A DNA stretch of 64,000 nucleotides, taken from an uncultured Paracoccaceae bacterium. Its GTDB lineage: Bacteria; Pseudomonadota; Alphaproteobacteria; Rhodobacterales; Rhodobacteraceae. Under the pieces are notes generated by a model. The model did no database searches. It had not been told where the DNA came from and worked only from the letters and a program-made list of their open reading frames with translations. Below, one piece after another: positions 53,867 to 62,329 of this stretch. The DNA is taken from assembly GCA_947498985.1 (NCBI GenBank), contig CANMMF010000003.1, positions 558,001-622,000 of the forward strand, read 5' to 3'. Every line of letters starts with the position of its first letter. Position 1 is the first letter of the stretch. Made by a program: the position numbers and the translations under genes.

Positions 53867-56245
53867 CTAGCGGTGTTCCGCCTTGGACACGTTGCGCAGA
53901 ACCTGCACGAAGCTGTCGGGAGTGACGGAGATCGAGTCGATCCCGAAGCCCACCAGATGGCGGGCATAGTCGGGATCGTTGCTCGGGGCCTGACCGCAAA
54001 AGCCGACCTTGGCGCCCACCGCGTGGGCCTTCTCGATCACCATCCCGATCATCGCCAGCACCGCCGGATCGTCCTCGCGGAACAGCGGTGCCAGCACGTC
54101 GGAATCCCGGTCGATCCCCAGCGTGAGCTGCGTGAGATCGTTGGAGCCGATCGAGAACCCGTCAAAGCGTTCGGCAAACGCTTCGGCGCGCAGGACATTG
54201 GCCGGGATCTCGCACATCACGTAGACCTGCAGCCCGTTCTGGCCGCGCGTCAGCCCGTGATCCGCCATGACCGAAAGCACGCGGTCGGCCTCTTCCGGGG
54301 TACGGCAGAACGGGATCATGACAATCACGTTGTCAAAGCCCATTTCGCCCCGCAGGCGCGCAATCGCCTGACATTCCAGCGCAAACCCGTCGCGATACTG
54401 GTCGGAATAGTAGCGCGAGGCGCCCCGGAACCCCAGCATGGGGTTCTCTTCATGCGGCTCGAAACCGCGCCCGCCCAGAAGATCGGCATACTCGTTGGTC
54501 TTGAAGTCGCTCATCCGCACGATGACCGGCTTGGGATAACAAAAGGCCGCGATCCGCGAGAGGCCGCGCGACAGCTTGTCGACAAAATATTCCGGCATTG
54601 TCCGGTAACCGGCGGTCAGCGCCTCGATCTGTGCGCGCGCTTCCGGGTCGGTCACCTGATCGAAATGCGCCAGAGCCATCGGGTGGATGCGCACCGCGCC
54701 GTTGACGACAAATTCCATCCGCGCGAGCCCGACGCCGTCGATGGGCAGCCGCCACCAGCGCAATGCCGCGCTCGGATTGGCGAGGTTGAGCATCACCTGC
54801 GTGCCGGTCTCTGGCAGCGCGTCGAGCGTCTCTTCGGCGACGGAGATCCGCGACAGACCGGCGGTGACCACGCCTTCCTCGCCGCCCGCGCAAGAGACGG
54901 TGACATCCTGTTCGTCATGCAGGATGTGGGTTGCATCGCCACAGCCGACAATGGCCGGCAGGCCCAGCTCCCGGCTGACGATGGCGGCATGCGAGGTGCG
55001 CCCGCCATGGTCGGTGACGATGGCCGCGGCACGTTTCATGATCGGCACCCAGTCGGGATCCGTGGTGCCGGTGACCAGGACCGAGCCATCGATGAACCGG
55101 TCGATATCCGAGGCATCCTCGATGATCGAGACCCGCCCCGCCACCGCCGCGCTGCCGACGCTGAGACCGGTCAGCAGCACGTCACCGGGATCCTGCACCG
55201 TATAGCTTTTCAACGTGCCGATATCGGCGCGCGACTGCACGGTCTCGGGCCGGGCCTGCACGATAAAGAGCGTCCGGGTCACGCCATCGCGCGCCCATTC
55301 CATGTCCATCGGCTGACCGTAATGCTGCTCGATGATCTTCGCCTGCCGGGCCAGGACGAGGATCTCGGCGTCGGACAGCACAAACTGCTGCCGCTCGGCC
55401 TTTGATGTCGGCACGTTGCGTGGCGTGCCGTCGCGGTCGTGGATCATCTTGATCGCCTTGGCGCCGAGCCGTTTTTCCAGGATCGGGCTCAGGTTCTTGC
55501 GGTCGAGAAAGGGTTTGAACACCTGGTATTCGTCCGGATCCACCGCCCCCTGCACGACGTTTTCGCCAAGCCCCCAGGCGGCATTGATCAGCACCGCGTC
55601 GGGGAACCCCGATTCGGTGTCGATGGAGAACATCACACCCGACCCGCCGGTATCGGCGCGCACCATCTGCTGCACGCCGACCGACAGCGCGACCTGATCA
55701 TGCTCGAAGCCCTGGATCTGCCGATAGGAAATCGCACGGTCCGTGAACAGCGACGCATAGCACCGCTTGCAGGCGTCCAGCAGCGCCGCCTCTCCGATGA
55801 CGTTGAGAAACGTCTCCTGCTGACCGGCGAAACTGGCGTCGGGCAGGTCTTCGGCGGTTGCGCTGGAGCGGACGGCAACGGGGATATCCGTCTCGCCCGA
55901 GGCCTCGCCAAGCTTGCGATAGCGCGCGGTGATCGCGGTTGCGATCTCGTCCGGCCAGTCGCCTTCGAGGATCAGGTCGCGCACCTCGCGGCCTACGGTC
56001 TGCAGCGCCGCTTTGCCATCCGCAAGCCGTTCGAGATGCTCCGCGATGGCCGCGTCGAGGCTGTTTTCGGCCAGAAACATCCGGAACGCCTCCGACGTTG
56101 TCGCAAAGCCGGGCGGCACCAGGATGCCCTTGGGCTCAAGCGCGCCGATCATCTCGCCAAGCGACGCGTTCTTGCCGCCGACCAGGCCGACATCGCCGCG
56201 TTTGACCTGCGTGAAGTCCAATACAAGCTGGGAAGGGTGCGCCAT
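53867..56245 (-). CDS. ppsA: Phosphoenolpyruvate synthase
   Basis: Makes PEP from pyruvate, ATP and water for gluconeogenesis. 792 residues, full length. The ATP-grasp domain has GLVGGKNASLGEM, PPGFATTS and VAVRSSATAEDLPDASFAGQ. The phosphohistidine domain has TDHGGRTSHAAIV and the PEP-binding barrel has MLGFRGASRY, IPFCRTPEEAD and GFCGQAPS with its catalytic Cys. Divergent from the GerW-type gene with an FNR-type box about 80 bases upstream of the start, which suggests induction when oxygen is low. Confidence 0.97.
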   Translation of the reverse strand: MAHPSQLVLDFTQVKRGDVGLVGGKNASLGEMIGALEPKGILVPPGFATTSEAFRMFLAENSLDAAIAEHLERLADGKAALQTVGREVRDLILEGDWPDEIATAITARYRKLGEASGETDIPVAVRSSATAEDLPDASFAGQQETFLNVIGEAALLDACKRCYASLFTDRAISYRQIQGFEHDQVALSVGVQQMVRADTGGSGVMFSIDTESGFPDAVLINAAWGLGENVVQGAVDPDEYQVFKPFLDRKNLSPILEKRLGAKAIKMIHDRDGTPRNVPTSKAERQQFVLSDAEILVLARQAKIIEQHYGQPMDMEWARDGVTRTLFIVQARPETVQSRADIGTLKSYTVQDPGDVLLTGLSVGSAAVAGRVSIIEDASDIDRFIDGSVLVTGTTDPDWVPIMKRAAAIVTDHGGRTSHAAIVSRELGLPAIVGCGDATHILHDEQDVTVSCAGGEEGVVTAGLSRISVAEETLDALPETGTQVMLNLANPSAALRWWRLPIDGVGLARMEFVVNGAVRIHPMALAHFDQVTDPEARAQIEALTAGYRTMPEYFVDKLSRGLSRIAAFCYPKPVIVRMSDFKTNEYADLLGGRGFEPHEENPMLGFRGASRYYSDQYRDGFALECQAIARLRGEMGFDNVIVMIPFCRTPEEADRVLSVMADHGLTRGQNGLQVYVMCEIPANVLRAEAFAERFDGFSIGSNDLTQLTLGIDRDSDVLAPLFREDDPAVLAMIGMVIEKAHAVGAKVGFCGQAPSNDPDYARHLVGFGIDSISVTPDSFVQVLRNVSKAEHR

Positions 56246-56325
56246 GGGTCGCCTTTCGGTTCAGAAGGATGCGCGGGACGCAACCGCCCGCGCCTCAACC
56301 AAAGCAGAGCGAAAACCCGGGCCGA

Positions 56326-56339
56326 TTGAGCGATATCAA
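56326..56339. promoter_or_regulatory. FNR/FixK-type box between ppsA and the GerW-type gene
   Basis: TTGAG-CGAT-ATCAA, the exact reverse complement of the box at 43919. 65 bases before the GerW-type start and 81 before ppsA. Confidence 0.72.
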
Positions 56340-56403
56340 CGGGCGGGGGCGCGGCTGGTGAATAATCCGCGCATTCGTGTCATTTGCAGCGAAAGGACCT
56401 CAC

Positions 56404-56763
56404 ATGGAGAATGTGGAACGCCTTCTGAAAGGCACCGTCGAAGAGCTGGACCGGCTCTTGAACGCAAAGAACGTGCTGGGCGATCCGATCGAGAAAGGCT
56501 CCGCAACCGTGATCCCGATTGTCAGCTACGGGTTCGGCTTCGGTGCGGGGGGCGGGGCAAGCCCCAAGACCGGTGACGGTGCGGGCACCGGCGCGGGCGG
56601 CGGGATCAAACCGCTCGGCGCGATCATCATCGACAGCGACGGCGCGCGGGTGGAATCGGTGCAGGGCCCGATGACCACCTTCGCCGAGGTGATCGGCAAG
56701 ACCGCGGGCAAGGCCATCGACAAGGCGGCGGACAGCGCGGCGTCAAAGCGCGCGGAAGGGTGA
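56404..56763 (+). CDS. GerW/YtfJ family protein
   Basis: 119 residues. The family N-terminus ENVERLLKGTVEELDRLLNAKNVLGDPIE is split here by eye into a helix and the VLGDPI motif. Then come VIPIVSYGFGFGAGGG, a Gly-rich loop and KPLGAIIIDSDGARV. In Bacillus YtfJ/GerW acts in spore germination, but many non-sporulating bacteria carry it beside a DUF2953 gene, as here, with unknown role. ATG with AAAGGA upstream. First of three overlapping or close genes under an FNR-type box. Confidence 0.88.
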   Translation: MENVERLLKGTVEELDRLLNAKNVLGDPIEKGSATVIPIVSYGFGFGAGGGASPKTGDGAGTGAGGGIKPLGAIIIDSDGARVESVQGPMTTFAEVIGKTAGKAIDKAADSAASKRAEG

Positions 56764-56772
56764 GGTCCGCCT

Positions 56773-57324
56773 GTGGGTATCCTGCCGGGATTGCTGCTCA
56801 CCGCGACGCTGGGTGTCATCGCGTTGTTCCTCGCGCTGCCTTTGCGGGTGGAGCTGAGGGCCGACAGCGCAGGCGCGCCGCGCCTTACCGCGGCCCTGCG
56901 GCCCTTCGGGCGGGTCGGCCCGCGCATTGCGCTCAAACGCCGCCCCGCGACCCGCGAGAAAGCGGACAAACCCCGCGCCGAGACGAAAAGGCGCCGAGGC
57001 CGATGGCAGGCCGACCCGGTGCGCATCGGGCGCGCCGCTCTTGACGCGCTGGCCGATATCCTGCGCGCTGTGCGCATTGACGCCGCCGATCTGAACCTGA
57101 GCTTCGGGCTTGGCGATCCTGCCGAGACCGGGGCGCTTTACGGCCGGATGACGCCGCTGATCCACGCCATCTCCGCCAGTCCGCGCTACCGGATACGTGT
57201 CGAGCCGGTCTTCGACCACGCCATGCTGAGCGGGCGCGCGGAGCTGGATTTCAGCTTTGTGCCCGCGCGGATCCTCTGGCCCGTCGCGCGGTTCGGTTGG
57301 GTCGCGTTCGGGCCCGCGCGATGA
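56773..57324 (+). CDS. DUF2953 domain protein
   Basis: 183 residues from GTG 56773. A single N-terminal membrane segment (ILPGLLLTATLGVIALFLAL) anchors a soluble domain ending in VRIDAADLNLSFGLGDPAET, GALYGRMTPLIHAI and PVFDHAMLSGRAELDF, the DUF2953 core. The usual partner of GerW/YtfJ in spore formers and some proteobacteria. Its stop overlaps the next start by ATGA. Confidence 0.85.
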   Translation: MGILPGLLLTATLGVIALFLALPLRVELRADSAGAPRLTAALRPFGRVGPRIALKRRPATREKADKPRAETKRRRGRWQADPVRIGRAALDALADILRAVRIDAADLNLSFGLGDPAETGALYGRMTPLIHAISASPRYRIRVEPVFDHAMLSGRAELDFSFVPARILWPVARFGWVAFGPAR

Positions 57325-57581
57325 CGTGGCGCATCGATCAGCCTGTGCGCGTCGGCGCCGGTGTCTTTGCCGCCATCGTGGAAGTGCGGATCGATGTCCG
57401 CGGGGTCCGTCACGCCGTCCTCGGGCACGGCGAAAAGCGCCCGATCCTGTATCTGCTGGTGCGCGGCGACGCGGTGTCGGGCATGGATGTGCAGGGCAAA
57501 TCCGTCACCAGAGCCGAGATCGAGCGCCGCTTTCCAACCGCGATTGAGCAGCTGGGCGCGCTGCTCGGCGAAGCGCGGTGA
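57321..57581 (+). CDS. Small hypothetical protein, third gene of the GerW-type operon
   Basis: 86 residues, soluble, starting with the ATG that overlaps the DUF2953 stop (ATGA). It has two beta-rich stretches (VFAAIVEVRIDVRGVRHAVL, GEKRPILYLLVRGDAVSGM) and a C-terminal helix. No family recognised. Tight coupling makes it a likely functional partner of the GerW/DUF2953 pair. Confidence 0.7.
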   Translation: MTWRIDQPVRVGAGVFAAIVEVRIDVRGVRHAVLGHGEKRPILYLLVRGDAVSGMDVQGKSVTRAEIERRFPTAIEQLGALLGEAR

Positions 57582-57603
57582 GCGCCGGGCTCGGCCCTCC
57601 CGG

Positions 57604-58695
57604 TCACGGCCGCACCAGCCCTTCCATATCAACATCGACGCGCTCCGACAGGCTCTCCAGACTGTCATGCAGAAGCTGCAGGGCGTAATGCGGATTGTGT
57701 GTGTAGATCGCGGTTTCCTTGGCGACCAGCTGGTAATTATACGCGGCCTTGAGCAGGCGCGGGGTCCAGTTCTGGTAGCGGTTGGGATAGGCCGCCTCAT
57801 CGGCGCTTGCCACGCCATCGCCATCGCTGTCGGCAAAGAAATAGGGATAGGCATCGGCGTAGACGACCGGCGCGTCCAGCACATCGGCGGCATAGAGGCC
57901 GATCGCGTCGCCAAGCCTTGCATGCAGCGCTCGGATCGGATCCGAAATGCCTTCGATGGTGTTGCCGTCACCGTCAAAATCCACAGGTGAGGTGCGGATA
58001 TCGGCGAAGCTTTCGGCCTCCTTGTGGCAACTGGTGCAAGAGCTCAGCTCGACCGACAGGGCATGCGGGCTGTGGCACGCCGTGCACGTGTTGAGATCGG
58101 GCACATGGGTGAACTGGCCCTTGTAGACCTTGCCGGGATATTCGAACCCGCCGCGCGCAACGCTGCCCATCATGGTCGAGGCGGAGGGCGCGTAATGCAC
58201 GTTGATAAAGCCCAGATCGCCCGCGACGACATCGTCCTCGAGCCCGGCGGTGCGGGTCTCCACCGTCTGGGAAGAGGCGCGCCCCTGATGGCAGACGGTG
58301 CAGACCGCCGACGCGGAAAACGCGTCCACGACAACACCGGACGGGAAGGGCACCGCGCGCAGGTCGGCGGCGCTTTGACTGTGGCAGACGGCGCAATCGA
58401 CGCTGGTTCCCGGCGCGACCGCGTGGTCGATGACACCGGGCGTCGTCATCGGGCCGCGGATGTAGCTGATCGCCCCCTGGCTCGAGTGACAGACAGCACA
58501 GGTGCCCGGGATCTCGCCGTCCTCGTTCCAATGGGTGAACGCCTCCGAGCTGCGGTTGGCATGCGGCGAGGCCAGCCATGCCTCGACGATCTCGGGCAGG
58601 GTCGGCGGGTCGTCCTGCGCCGCAACATCCGTGCCAAAAAGCGCCGCCGAGAGACCAAGCGACAGTGCCGAAAAATGCCTGAAGGAATGCGTCAC
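57604..58695 (-). CDS. Exported pentahaem c-type cytochrome with calcium-loop motifs
   Basis: 363 residues from GTG 58693-58695 with AAAGGA upstream. The signal peptide ends near DVAAQ (about 27). Five CxxCH haem sites lie at residues 66-70, 101-105, 132-136, 204-208 and 220-224. The C-terminal part has two EF-hand-like loops, DFDGDGNTIEG and DSDGDGVASADE, and few haems. I do not recognise a named family; it may carry electrons in the periplasm. Divergent from the nqr operon with a shared FNR-type box, which suggests a joint role in respiration. Confidence 0.85.
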   Translation of the reverse strand: MTHSFRHFSALSLGLSAALFGTDVAAQDDPPTLPEIVEAWLASPHANRSSEAFTHWNEDGEIPGTCAVCHSSQGAISYIRGPMTTPGVIDHAVAPGTSVDCAVCHSQSAADLRAVPFPSGVVVDAFSASAVCTVCHQGRASSQTVETRTAGLEDDVVAGDLGFINVHYAPSASTMMGSVARGGFEYPGKVYKGQFTHVPDLNTCTACHSPHALSVELSSCTSCHKEAESFADIRTSPVDFDGDGNTIEGISDPIRALHARLGDAIGLYAADVLDAPVVYADAYPYFFADSDGDGVASADEAAYPNRYQNWTPRLLKAAYNYQLVAKETAIYTHNPHYALQLLHDSLESLSERVDVDMEGLVRP

Positions 58696-58762
58696 GCCAA
58701 AGTCCTTTCCTGTGATCGGGATCGATTGATGTCCAGCCTTAGGCAGCGCGGCGGCAGCGCCG

Positions 58763-58776
58763 TTGACAAAAATCAA
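58763..58776. promoter_or_regulatory. FNR/FixK-type box between the pentahaem cytochrome and nqrA
   Basis: TTGAC-AAAA-ATCAA, 68 bases from the cytochrome start and 94 from nqrA. Half-sites match FixK/FNR consensus well. Confidence 0.72.
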
Positions 58777-58869
58777 TCCGGACCGCGATGGCGCCAACTA
58801 GGGTCGGCCAATATGCGACGGAAGGTGCCGCGGCTCTGACGGCACCGGCGCGATTTGGGGTTTGGAACG

Positions 58870-60099
58870 GTGCGGCATTTCAGGATCAGGATGGGCGAGA
58901 CTGCGACGCGCGAGGACAGGCCGCTGCAGGAGATATCCGGGCCCGCCCGGGCGTCAGCGGCTGCCATTCTCGGCACCGATTTTCCCGGGATGCGCCCGCG
59001 ATTCGAGGTGGCGGAGGGGGACCGGGTCGGCTGTGGTCAGCTGCTCTTTCGCGACAGGAAACACCCCCAGATTGCCTTTGTCGCGCCGATATCCGGTCGC
59101 GTGGCCACCTTGCAGCACGGGCCACGGCGGACGCTGTCGCTGGTGGTGATCGAGGCAGGGGACGCCGGGGCCGGAGCTGTGGCGCCGGATGTCCCGGACC
59201 GGGGCCGGGTGCGGCAAGAGCTGCTGGCGCGCGGGTTCTGGCCTGCCTTCCGATCCCGCCCCTTCGGACATATGCCGCACCCCGAGGCGCGGCCTTCGGC
59301 CATTGTCGTGAACGCGGTCAGAAAGACGCCGCAAGCGCCTGATCCGGCGGGTGTTCTTGCCGCGCAGCAGGCGGATTTCAACGACGGTCTGGATTGTCTC
59401 ACCCAACTGACCGACGGTCAGGTATTTGTCTGCCAGTCGCCGGGAGATCCGCTGGCGGCTGTGACGGGCCGGATCACCTGCGCGGCCTTCAGCGGCACCC
59501 GCGCGGCCGGGTTCGCGGGCACCCAGATCGATCATCTCTGCCCGCCCACACCGGGAGGCGAGGTCTGGACCATCGGCTATCAGGACGTCGCCGCCATCGG
59601 CCAGCTCTTCCGGACCGGCATCTATGCCTCGGAGCGTGTGGTCTCGGTCTCCGGCCGACATGTCGGCCAGCCCCGCCGCTTGCGCGCGGTGCTCGGACTG
59701 CGGCTTGCGGATGTGGCGGAGCGGGATGCGGGCGTCGCGCTGTCGGGGGACGCCCTGACCGGCCATCCCGCCGCCTATCTCAGCCGGTTCGATGACCAGA
59801 TCACCCAGGTTGCGCAGCGCCGGGCCGGGCCGGGCGCGTCCTGGCTCCGCCGTCTGGGGGGGCGCACCGACGCGCTGATCCCGAACCGGGCGCTCGACCG
59901 CGCGCTGGCGGTCAACATCCCGACCGTGCCGCTGCTGCGCGCGCTGGCGAGCGGTGACGCGGAAGAGGCGGCGCGGCTGGGATGTCTGGCGCTGGTCGAG
60001 GAGGATGTGGCCGCGCTGAGCCGCCGCTGCACCAGCGGGGCGGATTACCCGCGTCTTCTGCGACAGGTCCTCGACACGCTCGGGAAAGACGCGGCATGA
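58870..60099 (+). CDS. nqrA: Na+-translocating NADH:quinone reductase subunit A (divergent)
   Basis: 409 residues from GTG 58870; NqrA is usually about 445. The N-terminus is diverged (RIRMGETATREDRP), but GTDFPGMRPRFEVAEGDRVG, LLFRDRKHPQIAFVAPISGR and RRTLSLVVIE align with NqrA. The middle IDHLCPPTPGGEVWTIGYQD and RVVSVSGRHVGQPRRLRAVL are also conserved. Cytoplasmic, near the quinone site. It has no strong ribosome-binding site. Overlaps nqrB by ATGA. Confidence 0.88.
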   Translation: MRHFRIRMGETATREDRPLQEISGPARASAAAILGTDFPGMRPRFEVAEGDRVGCGQLLFRDRKHPQIAFVAPISGRVATLQHGPRRTLSLVVIEAGDAGAGAVAPDVPDRGRVRQELLARGFWPAFRSRPFGHMPHPEARPSAIVVNAVRKTPQAPDPAGVLAAQQADFNDGLDCLTQLTDGQVFVCQSPGDPLAAVTGRITCAAFSGTRAAGFAGTQIDHLCPPTPGGEVWTIGYQDVAAIGQLFRTGIYASERVVSVSGRHVGQPRRLRAVLGLRLADVAERDAGVALSGDALTGHPAAYLSRFDDQITQVAQRRAGPGASWLRRLGGRTDALIPNRALDRALAVNIPTVPLLRALASGDAEEAARLGCLALVEEDVAALSRRCTSGADYPRLLRQVLDTLGKDAA

Positions 60100-60881
60100 C
60101 GCGTCAAGGGCGGCCCTGGCCCAGCGGGGTGACGATGGTGCAGATCCTGGCGCTCTGTGCGCCCTGTGCGGTTGTGGTGGCGGGTGACCTCGTCACGCGT
60201 TTGCCGATCCTGATCGCGGCGGTGATTGCCGCGCTTGGGCTGGAGGCGCTCTTTGCGGTCCTGCGCAGGCGGGATCCGGGCGTGGACGGGCTGACCACGG
60301 CGCTCATCTTTGCCACGCTCTGTCCGGCAGAGACCGCGATCTGGCAGGTCGCGGTCTGCGTCTCTCTGGGGGTTGTGCTGGGCGAGCTGGTCTTCGGTGG
60401 CCGCGGCTTCGGATTTCTGCATCCGGCGACGGTGGGGCTGGCGCTGCTGGTCCTTTCGTTCCCGCAGCTGGGCTTTGCGCCGCCGTCACAAGCGCTTGCC
60501 CTTGCGACGCTGCCCGGGGCCGCGATGCTGCTGGCGCTGGGCCTGATCTCGGGCCGGGTTCTGCTGGCGGCGGTCGCCACGGCGGCGGGGCTCTACGCGC
60601 TGGGCGGGCCGGTCACGGCGCCTCTCGCGCTCGCCACGGGGCTGGCCTTCGGGCTGGTGTTCCTGATCGCCGATCCTGTCGCCGCCGCATCGACCACGAC
60701 CGGGCGCTGGGTCTATGGCGCGCTGGCGGGGGGGCTGGTTGCGGTCTTCTCGCCGCCCGGTGAGATCACAAGCCAGGCCGTGGTCTTTGCAGCGCTCATG
60801 GCGGGCATCTTCGCGCCGCTGATCGACCGGCTCGTCGTGATCGCCCATGTCGCCCGGTGGCGGAGGCGTCACGGTGACTGA
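60096..60881 (+). CDS. nqrB: Na+-NQR subunit B, short form lacking the SGAT flavin motif
   Basis: 261 residues, against about 400-415 for NqrB. It begins within the membrane region and has WQVAVCVSLGVVLGELVFGG, FLHPATVGLALLVLSFPQLG, FLIADPVAAASTTTGRWVYG and LMAGIFAPLIDRLVVIAHVA, matching NqrB/RnfD order. The segment around FAPPSQALALATLPGAAML replaces the loop that holds DGFSGAT in NqrB, so the Thr that carries covalent FMN is missing. No upstream frame supplies the lost N-terminal part. Either a reduced functional form or a non-canonical complex. Confidence 0.82.
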   Translation: MTRQGRPWPSGVTMVQILALCAPCAVVVAGDLVTRLPILIAAVIAALGLEALFAVLRRRDPGVDGLTTALIFATLCPAETAIWQVAVCVSLGVVLGELVFGGRGFGFLHPATVGLALLVLSFPQLGFAPPSQALALATLPGAAMLLALGLISGRVLLAAVATAAGLYALGGPVTAPLALATGLAFGLVFLIADPVAAASTTTGRWVYGALAGGLVAVFSPPGEITSQAVVFAALMAGIFAPLIDRLVVIAHVARWRRRHGD

Positions 60882-61674
60882 TCCGCTTTCTGCCTGGCGC
60901 GGCTTTCTCGACCGGCCCAATGACGACCGGGTGAAGATCTTCGGGGTCGCGTTGCTTGTGGCGCTTGCCTCCTCGGTGCTGGTCTCCACATCCTCGGTGC
61001 TTCTGAAGCCCTATCAGGAGGCCCATCTCGAAGCCGAGCGCGCGGCCCGCATGGCGGCCATGATCGACACGCTGCCGGGACTGCGCGACGTGATGGCCGA
61101 ACTGGGCGTCGACCGGCTCGAGACGCGGCTGGTCGATCTGGGCACCGGCGCCTATGTCACCGGCATCGAGCCGGAGGGCTACGATTTTGCCGCGGCCGCC
61201 GCCGACCCGGATCTGAGCGTCGCGATACCGCCCGATCAGGATATCGCGCGCCTCGGCAGGCGCGCACATGTCGCGCCGGTGCATATTCTCGAACGTGACG
61301 GGGCGCTGTTGCTGGTGGTCCTGCCGGTCGCGGGCAGGGGCTATCAATCCACCATCCGCGCGATGCTGGCGCTCAATGCCGATCTGACCACCGTGGCGGC
61401 GCTCGCGATCACCGAACAGGCCGAGACGCCGGGCCTTGGCGAGCGGGTGGAGGATCCGGACTGGCTGGCGCTCTGGCCCGGAAAGGAGGTCATGGACGAC
61501 AGCGGTCGCATCATGATCTCCGTGGTGCGCGGTCCGGCCAGCGGCCCGCATGAGGTCGATGCGATCAGCGGCGCAACGGTCACAAGCAACGGCGTCGGCG
61601 ACATGCTGCGGTTCTGGCTGGGCGATTGGGGATACCGTTCGTTTCTGGACCGGCTGCGGGCAGGGGGGCTCTGA
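60874..61674 (+). CDS. nqrC: Na+-NQR subunit C (covalent FMN protein)
   Basis: 266 residues from GTG 60874 with GGAGG seven bases upstream, overlapping nqrB by eight bases. One N-terminal membrane segment (VALLVALASSVLVSTSSVLL) and a periplasmic FMN-binding domain with ETPGLGERV and the flavinylation motif Ser232-Gly-Ala-Thr235. Thr235 is the predicted covalent FMN site, attached by ApbE, which is not in the window. Confidence 0.93.
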   Translation: MTDPLSAWRGFLDRPNDDRVKIFGVALLVALASSVLVSTSSVLLKPYQEAHLEAERAARMAAMIDTLPGLRDVMAELGVDRLETRLVDLGTGAYVTGIEPEGYDFAAAAADPDLSVAIPPDQDIARLGRRAHVAPVHILERDGALLLVVLPVAGRGYQSTIRAMLALNADLTTVAALAITEQAETPGLGERVEDPDWLALWPGKEVMDDSGRIMISVVRGPASGPHEVDAISGATVTSNGVGDMLRFWLGDWGYRSFLDRLRAGGL

Positions 61675-61675
61675 G

Positions 61676-62329
61676 ATGGCATCGCACTGGAGGCATCTCG
61701 TCACCCCGCTGATCGCCGGCAACCCGGTGACCCTGCAGATCCTGGGCATCTGCTCGGCACTTGCGGTGACGACATCGCTGCAGACCGCGCTGGTGATGTC
61801 GGCGGCGCTGACCGGCGTGCTTGTCATGTCCTCCGCCGCGATCAGCCTCATCCGCCACCACATCCCCAACGTCATCCGGCTGATCGTGCAGATCGTGATC
61901 ATCGCGTCGATGGTGGTGGTGATCGACGAGCTTTTGCAGGCCTTCGCCTTTGCGGTCAGCCGCCAGCTTTCGATCTTTGTGGGTCTCATCGTGACCAACT
62001 GCCTCGTTCTGGGGCGGGCGGAGGCTTTTGCCATGCGCAACCCGGTCTGGCCGTCGATGCTCGACGGGCTGGGCAACGGGCTGGGCTACAGTCTGGTTCT
62101 CGTCATCGTCGGCAGCCTGCGCGAGCTTTTCGGACAGGGCACGCTGCTTGGCGTCACCGTTCTGAAACCGGTGGCGGAGGGGGGCTGGTTCGAGCCGTTC
62201 GGACTGATGCAGCTGGCCCCCAGCGGGTTTTTCGTGATCGCTGCGCTGATCTGGATCATTCGCGCTGTCCGCGTGGAGCAGGTGGAGAGGGCCGAGCACA
62301 AGGTCCTGCGCACGCGGGTGCCGCGATGA
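61676..62329 (+). CDS. nqrD: Na+-NQR subunit D
   Basis: 217 residues with six membrane segments. Cys26 ([10 protein letters not shown]) and Cys109 ([14 protein letters not shown]) correspond to the conserved cysteines that hold the intramembrane iron-sulfur centre together with Nqr[21 protein letters not shown] is typical. Starts one base after the nqrC stop. Confidence 0.95.
   Translation: MASHWRHLVTPLIAGNPVTLQILGICSALAVTTSLQTALVMSAALTGVLVMSSAAISLIRHHIPNVIRLIVQIVIIASMVVVIDELLQAFAFAVSRQLSIFVGLIVTNCLVLGRAEAFAMRNPVWPSMLDGLGNGLGYSLVLVIVGSLRELFGQGTLLGVTVLKPVAEGGWFEPFGLMQLAPSGFFVIAALIWIIRAVRVEQVERAEHKVLRTRVPR

Noticed and set aside
56404-57324. Taking the GerW and DUF2953 genes as evidence for a spore-forming Gram-positive host.
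   Set aside because: The rest of the window (Nqr, phasin, ECF42, periplasmic proteins, GC content) is alphaproteobacterial, and this gene pair also occurs outside spore formers.
59982-60096. Upstream in-frame extension of nqrB that might supply its missing N-terminus.
   Set aside because: The extension lies entirely within nqrA in another frame and has no membrane or NqrB-like segments. The ATGA start at 60096 is the natural one.
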